A DNA stretch of 64,000 nt, taken from NCBI RefSeq assembly GCF_013280595.1, contig NZ_JAAATY010000011.1, forward strand, positions 186,001-250,000. The letters run 5' to 3'. The notes below the pieces were generated by a model. It had not been told where the DNA came from and made no database searches. It saw only the letters and a list, made by a program, of their open reading frames with translations. The position numbers were made by a program, and so were the translations under genes. Source of the stretch: Kibdelosporangium persicum (lineage in GTDB: Bacteria; Actinomycetota; Actinomycetes; Mycobacteriales; Pseudonocardiaceae). This document shows positions 8,984 through 17,237 of this stretch, one piece after another (the stretch's first letter is position 1; each line of letters opens with the position of its first letter).

Positions 8984-10644
8984 ACGGTGGCCGCGTGACC
9001 GCCGGCGAGATCGACCGGATCGCCGACCGGCTGCTGGAGCTGATCGGTTCGGAGGACCCGCTGGAGGCGAGCCTGTCGGGAATCCCGGGACACGACCACG
9101 AGCTGCGTGATCTCAGTGCGGACGGGCGGTTCCGCGACCGTGCGGTGCAGCTCGCCGCCGAGGCCGAACTGGCCGAGCCGAGCGTGACCCGCAGCGTGGT
9201 GCTGCAGCTGGCCGCGTCCTTGGTGGACAAGCTCAACGCGGGCCTGTCCGACCACGTGGTGGCGAACTTCCTCACCGCGCCGGCGATCCGGCTCGCGACG
9301 TACATCCCGCGCGTCGTGCCGATCACCGAACAGGCCGAACGTGCTTACCTGGAGCGGCTTTCGGCGATCCCGCGCTATCTGGGCCAGGCCGCGGAGCGCA
9401 ACCGTGCCGCGGTCGCGGCGCGGCGCTTCCCCGTGGCCAGGATGGTGCGGACCGCGGTCGCGCACATCGACCGTTATCTGAACCAGGACGGTGACTTGTT
9501 CGCCGAGGCGGTGCTGAGCGGCGGCCGGACCGCCGAACGCGACCGGCTGCTCACGGACGCCGTACGCCCGGCGTTCGCGCGGTACCGGGAGGTTCTGGAC
9601 CAGGAGATCGCGCCGCACGGCAGATCGGACGACAAGCCCGGGCTGTGCTGGTTGCCAGGCGGCGACGCGGCGTACGACGCGATGGTCCGCGTGCACACGA
9701 CCACTGCGCGCACGCCGGAACAGTTGCACCGTACGGGCCTGGAGTTGATCGAGGCGCTGGCGGACGAGTACGCGACCATCGGCGGTCGCGTGTTCGGTGT
9801 GCGCACCGCGGCTGAGGTGCAGGAACGCTTGCGGACGGACCATTCGCTTCGCTGGGGGAGCGCCGAGGAGATCCTGACGCACGCCAGGGCGACCATCGAA
9901 CGGGCGGAACGTGCCGCGCCGCAATGGTTCGCGCGCCTGCCGGAGAAGCGGTGCCAGGTCGAGGCGGTTCCGGACGCCGAGGCACCCAACGCCGCCGGCG
10001 CGTACTACACCGCGCCCGCGCTGGACGGGTCACGGGAAGGCACCTACTGGGCGAACACGTACCGGGCGACCGAGCGGGACCGCTACGGCGCCGAGTCGAT
10101 CACGTTCCACGAAGCCGTGCCGGGGCACCACTTCCAGATCGCGCTCGCCCAGCAGTCGACCGGCCTGCACCTGTTGCGGCGGCTGGCGTCGATCACCGCG
10201 TACGTCGAAGGATGGGCGCTGTACGCCGAACGGCTGGCCGACGAGATGGGCCTGTTCTCCGACGACCTGGCGCGGCTCGGCATGCTGGCCGAGGACTCCT
10301 TGCGAGCCGCGCGGCTGGTGGTGGACACCGGTCTGCACGCGATGGGGTGGACGCGTGAGCAGACCGTGGAGTACCTGCGGGCCAACACGGTGATGACCGA
10401 AGTGGACATCCAGTCCGAGACCGACCGCTACATCGAGGACCCGGGGCAGGCGCTGGCGTACATGGTCGGCCGCCTGGAGATCCAGCGGGTCCGCGAACGC
10501 GCCGAACACGACCTCGGGGATCGCTTCGACATCAAGGAGTTCCACGACGTCGTGCTCGGCGGAGGAGCGTTGCCGATGCCCGTGCTCGACGAGGTCGTCG
10601 GCGAGTGGGCGGTCACTCGGGGCGGGGCGTCTCCTGGAACGTGA
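8980..10644 (+). CDS. DUF885 protein, putative metallopeptidase, copy 2
   Basis: 554 residues, a paralogue of the preceding gene with the same HEAVPGHH motif (H377, E378, H383, H384). The GTG start overlaps the upstream stop as GTGA, implying translational coupling. A GTG at 8995 is an alternative start. The catalytic C-terminal half is very similar between copies and the N-terminal half less so, consistent with an old tandem duplication and divergent substrate choice, or with a heterodimer. Its last 32 bp overlap the convergent DUF4230 gene. Confidence 0.88.
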   Translation: MNGGRVTAGEIDRIADRLLELIGSEDPLEASLSGIPGHDHELRDLSADGRFRDRAVQLAAEAELAEPSVTRSVVLQLAASLVDKLNAGLSDHVVANFLTAPAIRLATYIPRVVPITEQAERAYLERLSAIPRYLGQAAERNRAAVAARRFPVARMVRTAVAHIDRYLNQDGDLFAEAVLSGGRTAERDRLLTDAVRPAFARYREVLDQEIAPHGRSDDKPGLCWLPGGDAAYDAMVRVHTTTARTPEQLHRTGLELIEALADEYATIGGRVFGVRTAAEVQERLRTDHSLRWGSAEEILTHARATIERAERAAPQWFARLPEKRCQVEAVPDAEAPNAAGAYYTAPALDGSREGTYWANTYRATERDRYGAESITFHEAVPGHHFQIALAQQSTGLHLLRRLASITAYVEGWALYAERLADEMGLFSDDLARLGMLAEDSLRAARLVVDTGLHAMGWTREQTVEYLRANTVMTEVDIQSETDRYIEDPGQALAYMVGRLEIQRVRERAEHDLGDRFDIKEFHDVVLGGGALPMPVLDEVVGEWAVTRGGASPGT

Positions 10645-11236
10645 CGCGGTAGCCGAGCGCCTGCATCATCCCGGTGAGCATCGACCTGGTGTTGGTGCGG
10701 GCGCGTTCGACCAGCCCTGACCGCTGCGCGGCCTCGCTGATCTTCTGTTCGGCGGCGACGTAGAACTGTTGCTGCTGCGGCGGTTCGATCAGCGCGCCGA
10801 TCGTGTCGATCAGGCCGCGTTCCTGGCTGAACACGTAACTGCGCTGGTTGTCCAGGTTCGGCTTGGCCAACTGCGGCGGCGGCAGCTTCAACTCGACCGA
10901 GGTCCGGTCCTCGGACACGACGATGTTGCCGTCGGCGATCCCGCCGAAGTCGACGAACGCGTCCACCGACCCGGCGGCGACGAACAGGGTCCGTTCACCG
11001 GCGATGGACGACGGCACCCACGGGACGTCCTTCTCGATGTCCACGACGACCTGGTAGTCGCCCGCCGCGGCGTGGTACTGGCTCAGGTCGCGCATCGCCT
11101 GCAGCACAGCGGGTTGTGATCTGTCTATTGTGGACGAACCGAACTTCGGGATCAGGCCGGCGATCTGCAGTGCCGCGGCGATCACGAGCAGTGCCGCGGC
11201 GGTCAGTGCCGCGGGTTTGATCCAGCGTGCTTTCAC
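10613..11236 (-). CDS. DUF4230 membrane-anchored protein
   Basis: 207 residues from a GTG start. One N-terminal transmembrane segment (about 8-27) is followed by an extracytoplasmic domain of the DUF4230 type (AAGDYQVVVDIEKDVPWVPS, then a beta-rich middle and a C-terminal helix). The function of the family is unknown. It lies downstream of the amino-acid permease on the same strand, separated by an inverted repeat. Confidence 0.75.
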   Translation of the reverse strand: MKARWIKPAALTAAALLVIAAALQIAGLIPKFGSSTIDRSQPAVLQAMRDLSQYHAAAGDYQVVVDIEKDVPWVPSSIAGERTLFVAAGSVDAFVDFGGIADGNIVVSEDRTSVELKLPPPQLAKPNLDNQRSYVFSQERGLIDTIGALIEPPQQQQFYVAAEQKISEAAQRSGLVERARTNTRSMLTGMMQALGYRVTFQETPRPE

Positions 11237-11248
11237 GGGCCACCACCG

Positions 11249-11281
11249 CCTCTCAGGCGTGGGGTACCCACTCCTGAGAGG
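11249..11281 (-). terminator. Inverted repeat between permease and DUF4230 genes
   Basis: Arms CCTCTCAG (11249-11256) and CTGAGAGG (11274-11281) enclose a second near-palindrome around GGGTACCC. It is an intercistronic hairpin with no T-run. It may attenuate read-through into the DUF4230 gene or be an mRNA-processing or operator site; the sequence does not decide. Confidence 0.45.
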
Positions 11282-11292
11282 CGGATACTCCG

Positions 11293-12774
11293 CTATTCGG
11301 AGGTGCCGGAGCGGTCGCGGCCGGTGTTCAGCAGCGACTTGCGCCTGCTGTACAGGAAGTAGATCAGCAGACCGGCGGCGAACCACCCGGCGAACCGCAG
11401 CCAGGTCATCGGCTGCAGGAACGTGATCAGCCAGATGGAGAAGACGACGCCGATCGCGGGCACCACCGGCATGCCCGGCAGACGGAACGTGCGCGGCAGG
11501 TCCGGCCTGCGATAACGCAACACGATGACCGCGATGCAGACCACCACGAACGCCAGCAGGATGCCGATGTTCGTCAGCTCGGCGACCTCGATGATCGGCA
11601 GCAGCCCGGCCAGCACGGCCGAGATGATGCCCGCCAGCCACGCCACCCGCACCGGCACCTTGCGCACCGGGTGCGTCTTGGCGAACCACTGCGGCAACAG
11701 ACCGTCACGGCTCATCGCGTACCACACCCGCGTGACACCGAGCATGAACGTGAACATGACGGTCAGGATGCCGACGATCGCTCCCGCCGCGATCACCGTG
11801 CCCAGCCCGCCCAGGCCGACGCTGGCGAAGGCCGTGGAGAACCCGCTGGCCGGGTCGATCTGCGTGTAGTCCTGCATGCCGGTCAGCACCAGGCAGGCCA
11901 GCACGTACAGCACCATCGAGATGACCAGTGAGTAGATGATCGCCTTGGGCATGTGCCGCTGCGCGTCCTTGGACTCCTCGGCCGCGGTGGACATCGCGTC
12001 GTAGCCGAACACCGCGAAGAACACCAGCGCCGCTCCGCTCATCGCGCCGCCGAGACCGTCCGGGGCGAACGGCGTGAGGTTGCCGGTCCGGACGTAGAAG
12101 AACCCGACCACGATGACCAGCAGCACGACCGCGACCTTGATCGCGACCACCGCCGTCTCGAACCGTGCGGCCGACTTGATCCCTCTGGTCAGCAGGAACG
12201 CGATCAGCAGACACAGCACGACCGCGATCAGGTTGACCTTGTACGTGCCCGCCGCCACCCCTTCCGGCTCGGTGCCCGGCGCCCCCAGCATCCACTGCGG
12301 CAGGTCGATGCCGATCTGGTCGACCAGGAAGTTGAAGTACCCCGAGATGCCGATCGCGACCACCGCCACGATGGCCGTGTACTCCAGCAACAGGTCCCAC
12401 CCGATGAACCAGCCGACGACCTCGCCGAGCACGGCGTAGCCGTACGTGTAGGCCGACCCGGCCTTCGGGATCAGCCCCGCGAACTCGGCGTACGAGAACG
12501 CCGCCGCCGCGCTGGCCACCCCGGCGATCAGGAACGAGATGACCACGGCGGGCCCGACCCCCGCCACCCCGTTGGCCGGATCGCCGTGCGCGACACTGCC
12601 TGCCAGGCTGAAGATGCCGGCGCCGATGATCCCGCCGACACCGATCGCCGTGAGCTGCCACAGACCCAGCGTCTTGGTGAGTCCTGTGCCCGTACTGTCC
12701 TCGATCTGCTCGATGGGCTTGCGGCGGAAGATCCCCGACCCGCCACCCAACCCACTTCTCTGTAGGTCAGACAT
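11293..12774 (-). CDS. APC-superfamily amino acid permease
   Basis: 493 residues with about 12-13 hydrophobic spans. The first span carries the glycine-rich GVGGIIGAGIF motif (45-55) of APC transporters, and the overall pattern fits the cationic amino acid transporter (CAT) subfamily that takes up amino acids by proton symport or exchange. The consensus FAVFGYDAMSTAAEESKD segment in the middle is also typical. Substrate specificity cannot be read. Confidence 0.9.
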   Translation of the reverse strand: MSDLQRSGLGGGSGIFRRKPIEQIEDSTGTGLTKTLGLWQLTAIGVGGIIGAGIFSLAGSVAHGDPANGVAGVGPAVVISFLIAGVASAAAAFSYAEFAGLIPKAGSAYTYGYAVLGEVVGWFIGWDLLLEYTAIVAVVAIGISGYFNFLVDQIGIDLPQWMLGAPGTEPEGVAAGTYKVNLIAVVLCLLIAFLLTRGIKSAARFETAVVAIKVAVVLLVIVVGFFYVRTGNLTPFAPDGLGGAMSGAALVFFAVFGYDAMSTAAEESKDAQRHMPKAIIYSLVISMVLYVLACLVLTGMQDYTQIDPASGFSTAFASVGLGGLGTVIAAGAIVGILTVMFTFMLGVTRVWYAMSRDGLLPQWFAKTHPVRKVPVRVAWLAGIISAVLAGLLPIIEVAELTNIGILLAFVVVCIAVIVLRYRRPDLPRTFRLPGMPVVPAIGVVFSIWLITFLQPMTWLRFAGWFAAGLLIYFLYSRRKSLLNTGRDRSGTSE

Positions 12775-12838
12775 CCACCGAACATAGTCCCGTGATCGCC
12801 CGGCGGCCGGATGAGGAAATTCCCACTACGCTCGCGGC

Positions 12839-13804
12839 CTACCGGGTGAAGACGATCTTCCCGGCGGTGTCGCCGTCCAGCATGGCCCGGAAACCCTCCT
12901 CGGCGCGGTCCATCGGCAGCTGAGTGCCGATCTTCGGGCGGACGCCGGTCACGTCGCAGTACGCCAGCAGGTCGGCCAGTTCGTCGCGGGTGCCCATGGT
13001 CGAGCCGATCACGCTCAGCTGCAGGAAGAACAGGCGCTGCAGGTCCGCGTTCGCGTCCGGGCCGCTGGTCGAGCCGGAGACCACCACCACTCCGCCGGGC
13101 TTCAGCGACTTCATCGAATGGGACCAGGTCGCTTTGCCGACCGTCTCGAACACGCCGTCCACCCGCTCCGGCAGGCGGGCGCCGGACTCGAACGTCTCGT
13201 GGGCGCCCAACGACACCGCCAGCTCTCGTTTCTCCGCTGATCGGCCGGTGGCCCAGACGCGGAAGCCCGCCGCGCGGCCGAGCTGGATCAGGGCGGTGGC
13301 CACGCCGCCGGACGCGCCCTGCACGAGGATCGTCTGACCGGGACGCAGACCGGACTTCACGAACAGCATCCGGTAGGCCGTCAGCCATGCCGTTCCCATG
13401 CAGGCCGCTTCGCCGAACGACAGCCCGGCGGGCTTGGGCAGGACGTTGCGCGCCGGGACCACCACGGTCTGGGCGAACGTGCCCTGGTGTTTCTCGGTCA
13501 GCAGGGTGCGCTTCGGGTCGAGGGTCTCGTCGCCGGTCCAGCCCGGCGAGCTGATCACCGAGTGGAGCACGACCTCGGTGCCGTCGTCGAGCACGCCCGC
13601 GCCGTCGCAGCCGAGGATCATCGGGAACTGCTCGGGCTTGATGCCCACCCCGCGCAGCGTCCACAGGTCGTGCATGTTCAGGCTCGCCGCCTTGATCGTG
13701 ACCCGCACCCAGCCGTCCGGCACGTCCGGCGACGGCCGGTCACCGATCGTCAACGCGGCGAGGGGGTTGTCCGGCTGAGGCGACGCTGCATACACGGCGA
13801 ACAT
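12839..13804 (-). CDS. MDR family (quinone oxidoreductase-like) dehydrogenase
   Basis: 321 residues from the ATG at 13804. It has the GroES-like N-terminal domain followed by a Rossmann NADPH domain with the AxGGV-type glycine motif (QGASGGVATALIQL, about mid-protein). The catalytic and structural zinc-binding Cys sets of alcohol dehydrogenases are absent, placing it with zeta-crystallin/quinone oxidoreductase-like enzymes. It would act on an unsaturated carbonyl or quinone with NADPH. Divergent from the small membrane protein gene at 13871. Confidence 0.85.
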   Translation of the reverse strand: MFAVYAASPQPDNPLAALTIGDRPSPDVPDGWVRVTIKAASLNMHDLWTLRGVGIKPEQFPMILGCDGAGVLDDGTEVVLHSVISSPGWTGDETLDPKRTLLTEKHQGTFAQTVVVPARNVLPKPAGLSFGEAACMGTAWLTAYRMLFVKSGLRPGQTILVQGASGGVATALIQLGRAAGFRVWATGRSAEKRELAVSLGAHETFESGARLPERVDGVFETVGKATWSHSMKSLKPGGVVVVSGSTSGPDANADLQRLFFLQLSVIGSTMGTRDELADLLAYCDVTGVRPKIGTQLPMDRAEEGFRAMLDGDTAGKIVFTR

Positions 13805-13870
13805 GCCTTGCAACTTACCGATTACGCCATTCGTGCGCCTGTGGGCTCGGCCACGGCGTAGCCTCGGGGC

Positions 13871-14065
13871 GTGTCATGGTTGTCCGATTGGTGGAACGGC
13901 GTGGAGCTGTGGATCACGCAGCTGCCGTTCCCGGCCCAGTTCGCGATCGTGATCGCGGTCCTGTTGCCGGTCTGCACGGTCGGCGCGTGGGCGATCGACC
14001 GCGTCGTCGACTTCGTCGCGAGCAAGGTCAGCCCGTCGCGCAACGCGGAACCCGACTGCGATTAG
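13871..14065 (+). CDS. Small membrane protein (64 aa)
   Basis: 64 residues from a GTG start with one clear transmembrane helix (about 20-44), an aromatic N-terminus (WLSDWWNGVELW) and a polar acidic C-terminus. No family recognised. It ends 11 bp before the secreted RNase gene and probably heads the RNase/barstar transcription unit. It might be a membrane partner of that pair, which is inference from position only. Confidence 0.6.
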   Translation: MSWLSDWWNGVELWITQLPFPAQFAIVIAVLLPVCTVGAWAIDRVVDFVASKVSPSRNAEPDCD

Positions 14066-14076
14066 GGTTGGGCGCC

Positions 14077-14490
14077 ATGGGGTCGCGCAAACGCATCACG
14101 TTCGCCCTGATCGGCCTGGTCGTGCTGGTGGTGGCGGGCTGGCTGATCCGCGACGCCTCCTCCGGATCGTCCCCGGGACCGGCGCACCTGCCCGGCCACG
14201 ACTCGGGCCTGCCGGTCACCGCGCTGTCGCAGCTGCCGCCGGAGGCCACGGCCACCTGGCGGCTGATCGAGAAGGGCGGCCCCTTCCCGTCCACTCGGGA
14301 CGGTGCGACGTTCGAGAACCGGGAGAAACGCCTGCCGGTCAAGGCCAGGGACTACTACCGCGAGTACACCGTGCCGACGCCGGGCAGTGACGACCGCGGC
14401 GCCCGCCGGTTGGTCCATGGCCAGGAAAGTGAGTTGTACTACACCGAGAACCACTACGACTCGTTCGTTCTGGTGGACCCGGGGAAGTGA
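14077..14490 (+). CDS. Guanyl-specific ribonuclease (RNase Sa/barnase-like), exported
   Basis: 137 residues: signal anchor or signal peptide (about 7-23), a Ser/Pro/His linker, then a microbial RNase domain of the Sa/barnase family. Expected catalytic residues are present: Glu96 in YYREYTV, Arg110/111 in RGARRL and His126 in ENHYDSF, matching E54, R65 and H85 of RNase Sa. The enzyme would cleave RNA 3' of guanine outside the cell, for nutrition or competition. The next gene, overlapping by 4 bp, is a barstar-like inhibitor, which protects the producer. Confidence 0.88.
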   Translation: MGSRKRITFALIGLVVLVVAGWLIRDASSGSSPGPAHLPGHDSGLPVTALSQLPPEATATWRLIEKGGPFPSTRDGATFENREKRLPVKARDYYREYTVPTPGSDDRGARRLVHGQESELYYTENHYDSFVLVDPGK

Positions 14491-14753
14491 CGATGCGCTA
14501 CGTGCTGGACGGCAGTGAGATCCGCACCAAGGCCGCGATGCTGGACGCGCTGGCCGAGGCGATGGACTTCCCGGACTACTTCGGGCGCAACCTGGACGCG
14601 CTCAACGACGTGGTGAACGACCTGCCGCCGGGCGAGCACACGCTGGTCTGGCGGTCGCCGCGGACCCTGCGCGAGGCCGACCCCGGCGACTACGAGCAGT
14701 TCGCCGACATCCTGGGCAACGCCGACCGGCTCACGCTGGTGCTCGAGGACTGA
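14487..14753 (+). CDS. Barstar-family ribonuclease inhibitor
   Basis: 88 residues with the barstar signature: a short beta strand, the MLDALAEAMDFPDYFGRNLDALNDVV helix-loop-helix (typical PxYFGxNLDAL) and a C-terminal strand. Barstar blocks its cognate RNase by inserting an acidic helix into the active site. The GTG start overlaps the RNase stop (GTGA), so inhibitor synthesis is coupled to the toxin; an ATG at 14493 is an alternative. Cytoplasmic, no signal peptide, as expected of an immunity protein. Confidence 0.88.
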   Translation: MTMRYVLDGSEIRTKAAMLDALAEAMDFPDYFGRNLDALNDVVNDLPPGEHTLVWRSPRTLREADPGDYEQFADILGNADRLTLVLED

Positions 14754-14900
14754 TCGGCGACTGGCTGATCGGCGTTGGGCCGCTCGGCCGTTGTCGGTCC
14801 GGACCAACACATCTGCGGCGTGTTGTCGCATCCGCACCACCATCCGGCCGAAGCCTTCCACCGTCGGTAGCTCTGTGAATACCGTGGGAAAGGTCAAGCG

Positions 14901-14929
14901 TTGAAACGTGAGTTACCCTCGGGTACCGA
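14901..14929 (+). promoter_or_regulatory. Putative promoter with embedded inverted repeat
   Basis: TTGAAA (14901-14906) and TACCGA (14924-14929) are spaced 17 bp, with the palindrome TACCC-TC-GGGTA (14914-14925) between and overlapping the -10. This suggests a regulated promoter for the secreted protein gene 33 bp downstream. Weak -10; tentative. Confidence 0.35.
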
Positions 14930-14961
14930 GCCTTGAGGGATTACACCACAAGGAGGCATCG

Positions 14962-15591
14962 ATGAAGCTGGCTCCCCTGCGGCTGGCCACGGTGGCCGCG
15001 TTCGCCCTTGCACCCCTGCTCGCGCTGGGCACGACAGCATCGGCGGCGGTCCAGACCATCAACTACCAGGTCCGCGCCTCAGCCTTCGGGCAGACCGCGG
15101 AACTCGTGCTCAACCAGGACATCGACGCCACCGCGCCGGCCGGCGTCGCCGCGGGCGGCGCGGTGACGGTGACCATCGACCCCGCACCCAACACGGTTCC
15201 GGCCGAGGGCGGCGGCTACGAGATCAGGGAGATCAAGAACATCGCCCTGAAGCTGCCGGTACCGGCCAACTCCACCTTCGTCTCGGCCACCGCGACCGGC
15301 GGCTCGGGCCTCGGCCCGGCCGCGCCGACCGTCGGCCTCGAAGGCGGTGACGTCGTGCTGAAGATCGCCGGTCCGCTGAAGGGCGGCGCGGCCTTCGAAC
15401 TGCCGACGGTGACCATCACGCTGACCGCCGGTTCGTCCGGCACGATCGAGACCAAGCTCGGCGGCACCAGCTACGACGCGCCCGGGCTGACCTTCACCAC
15501 GGTGATCACGGCGTTCGGCCTGCCGATCGACGCGGCCACCGTCGCCTATCCGGACCCGAACCCGGTGCTGACCAGCACGACGATCGGGTGA
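14962..15591 (+). CDS. Secreted beta-rich hypothetical protein
   Basis: 209 residues. An excellent Shine-Dalgarno (AAGGAGG) precedes the ATG. Signal peptide about 1-28 with an AxA cleavage site. The mature part is poor in Cys and charge, rich in Thr, Val, Gly and Ala, with alternating beta-strand patterns, resembling abundant actinobacterial secreted proteins of unknown function. No catalytic motif visible. Followed by a strong hairpin, so probably monocistronic. I cannot assign a function. Confidence 0.75.
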   Translation: MKLAPLRLATVAAFALAPLLALGTTASAAVQTINYQVRASAFGQTAELVLNQDIDATAPAGVAAGGAVTVTIDPAPNTVPAEGGGYEIREIKNIALKLPVPANSTFVSATATGGSGLGPAAPTVGLEGGDVVLKIAGPLKGGAAFELPTVTITLTAGSSGTIETKLGGTSYDAPGLTFTTVITAFGLPIDAATVAYPDPNPVLTSTTIG

Positions 15592-15616
15592 GTTCCGGCC
15601 GGTCAGGAAGAGACAT

Positions 15617-15654
15617 GTGCTGAGGGCCACCCGGCGCGGGGTGGCCCTCAGCAC
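15617..15654 (+). terminator. 16-bp hairpin terminator after the secreted protein gene
   Basis: Perfect arms GTGCTGAGGGCCACCC (15617-15632) and complement (15639-15654) with a 6-nt loop, 25 bp after the stop. Confidence 0.8.
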
Positions 15655-15688
15655 CCGTTCCCGTTCCCCCATCGGCGAAGATTGAGCC

Positions 15689-16441
15689 ATGGCTGACGAA
15701 CTGGTCCACATCGCCGTCGACCGCGGCGTCGCAACCATCACGCTCGACTCACCGCACAACCGCAACGCGTTGTCCCGGCAGCTGCGGAGCGAACTGCGCG
15801 GGCATCTCTCGACCGCGGTCGGCGACGACAACGTCCGCGTGATCGTGCTCGACCACACCGGCCCGGTGTTCTGCGCGGGCATGGACCTCAAGGAGGCGGG
15901 CGGAGCGTCCGCGGGCGACCAGGGCGTCAACGAGTTCCCCGAAATCCTCGAGCAGATCCGTACCAGCCCGAAACCCGTCGTCGCCAAGCTCGCCGGGCCC
16001 GCCCGTGCTGGCGGCGTCGGCATCGTGGCGGCCGCCGACATCGCCGTCGCCGCCTCCACCGCGACTTTCGCCTTCACCGAGGTACGCATCGGCGTCGTGC
16101 CCGCCGTGATCTCCGTGACCGTGTTGCCGCGCCTGCTTCCCCGCGCCGCGCACGAACTTTTCCTCACCGGCGAGACCTTCGACGCGGCCCGTGCCGTGGC
16201 CATCGGCCTGATCAACTCCGCGGTGCCCGCCGAGGAGCTGGACGCCGAAGTCAGGCGCTACACCGGCATGCTGGTCCTCGGCGGCCCGGTCGCCCTGGCC
16301 GCGACGAAGGAGCTGCTGCGCTCCGGACCCGGCGACTTCCCGGCCATGCTGAAGCTCTCAGCCGAGTTCTTCGCCAGCCAGGAAGGCCAGGAAGGCATCA
16401 CGGCCTTCGCGCAGAAGCGCAAACCCACCTGGATCCCCTGA
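15689..16441 (+). CDS. Enoyl-CoA hydratase/isomerase family protein
   Basis: 250 residues of the crotonase fold. The two oxyanion-hole regions are visible as FCAGMDLKEAGG (about 62-73) and the ARAGGVGIVAAADIAVA segment (about 108-124). The second catalytic Glu of true hydratases is not evident in the usual place, so it could be an isomerase or a methylglutaconyl-CoA-type enzyme. Acts on acyl-CoA thioesters in the cytoplasm; exact substrate unknown. Convergent with the sulfur operon, separated by a long hairpin. Confidence 0.85.
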   Translation: MADELVHIAVDRGVATITLDSPHNRNALSRQLRSELRGHLSTAVGDDNVRVIVLDHTGPVFCAGMDLKEAGGASAGDQGVNEFPEILEQIRTSPKPVVAKLAGPARAGGVGIVAAADIAVAASTATFAFTEVRIGVVPAVISVTVLPRLLPRAAHELFLTGETFDAARAVAIGLINSAVPAEELDAEVRRYTGMLVLGGPVALAATKELLRSGPGDFPAMLKLSAEFFASQEGQEGITAFAQKRKPTWIP

Positions 16442-16442
16442 T

Positions 16443-16498
16443 CACCCCTCGTGAGTGTTTATCGGTGTTCTAACCCTGACAAACACTCACGAGGGGTG
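16443..16498. terminator. Bidirectional 18-bp hairpin with CCCCTCGTGAGT core
   Basis: Perfect 18-bp arms (16443-16460 and 16481-16498) with a 20-nt loop, filling the gap between two convergent genes. The core CCCCTCGTGAGT recurs in the hairpin after glyS at 50531, so this is a dispersed terminator-like element. Confidence 0.8.
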
Positions 16499-16499
16499 G

Positions 16500-17237
16500 T
16501 CAGCCGGTTTGTTCGAGGGTGGTGCCCTGGAGGGCTTCGTCGTAGCGGTGCAGGATCAGTTCGGCGACGTCCGGGTCCGCGCCCAACGGGTCGGCGATCA
16601 CGGCATCCGGGTCCATCTTCAGGGCCGCGTCGTAGACCCGGTCGGGAAGCAAGCCCGGAGCCAGGAACCACGACGCCACGGCGATCCGGGACGCTCCGCG
16701 TGCCCGCAGGGCCGCGGCGGCGGTGGGCACGTCGGGAGTCGCCGAGGCCGCGAAAGCCTCGATCGCCCCGGCCCAGCCGGACTGGACGGCCCACCGCTGG
16801 GCGATCGCCGCGACCCGGGCGTTCGCGCGGGCGTCGGACGATCCCGCGCCGGCCAGGATCACGCCCAGCGACGGGTCGCCGAAAGCGGCCCCGGCGGCGG
16901 TCAGCCGACGCAAGGCCGCGGACTCCAACCGGGGTGACGGGCCGAGGACGTCGGTGACCGAGACCGACAACCGGGGATTGCGTTGGCACGCCTCGTGCAC
17001 CAGGGCCGGGACGTCCACCTTGGCGTGGTAGGCCCGGCCGAGCAGCAAAGGCACCACGACGACAGGCCCTCGCAGGCCCGTGAGGACGTCGCCGAGCCGG
17101 GGCGCCGAAAGGTCCATGAAGGACACCCGGGCGTCCAGCCCCGGCCGCATGGCCCGCACGACGCCGACGAGCGAGGTGATCGTCGCGGCGGAACGGGGAT
17201 CGCGGCTGCCGTGGGCGACTGCGATGAGAGGGATCAC
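16500..17237 (-). CDS. Sirohydrochlorin chelatase-like protein (CbiX/SirB family)
   Basis: 245 residues, two CbiX-type halves. The N-terminal active-site motif AVAHGSRDP supplies the chelatase His; the second half begins near GVILAGAGSSD. As last gene of the sulfur operon it most plausibly inserts iron into sirohydrochlorin to make siroheme for the sulfite reductase encoded by the first gene. A cobaltochelatase role in B12 synthesis is the alternative, but no cobalamin genes are nearby. GTG start overlapping the permease stop (GTGA). Confidence 0.85.
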   Translation of the reverse strand: MIPLIAVAHGSRDPRSAATITSLVGVVRAMRPGLDARVSFMDLSAPRLGDVLTGLRGPVVVVPLLLGRAYHAKVDVPALVHEACQRNPRLSVSVTDVLGPSPRLESAALRRLTAAGAAFGDPSLGVILAGAGSSDARANARVAAIAQRWAVQSGWAGAIEAFAASATPDVPTAAAALRARGASRIAVASWFLAPGLLPDRVYDAALKMDPDAVIADPLGADPDVAELILHRYDEALQGTTLEQTG

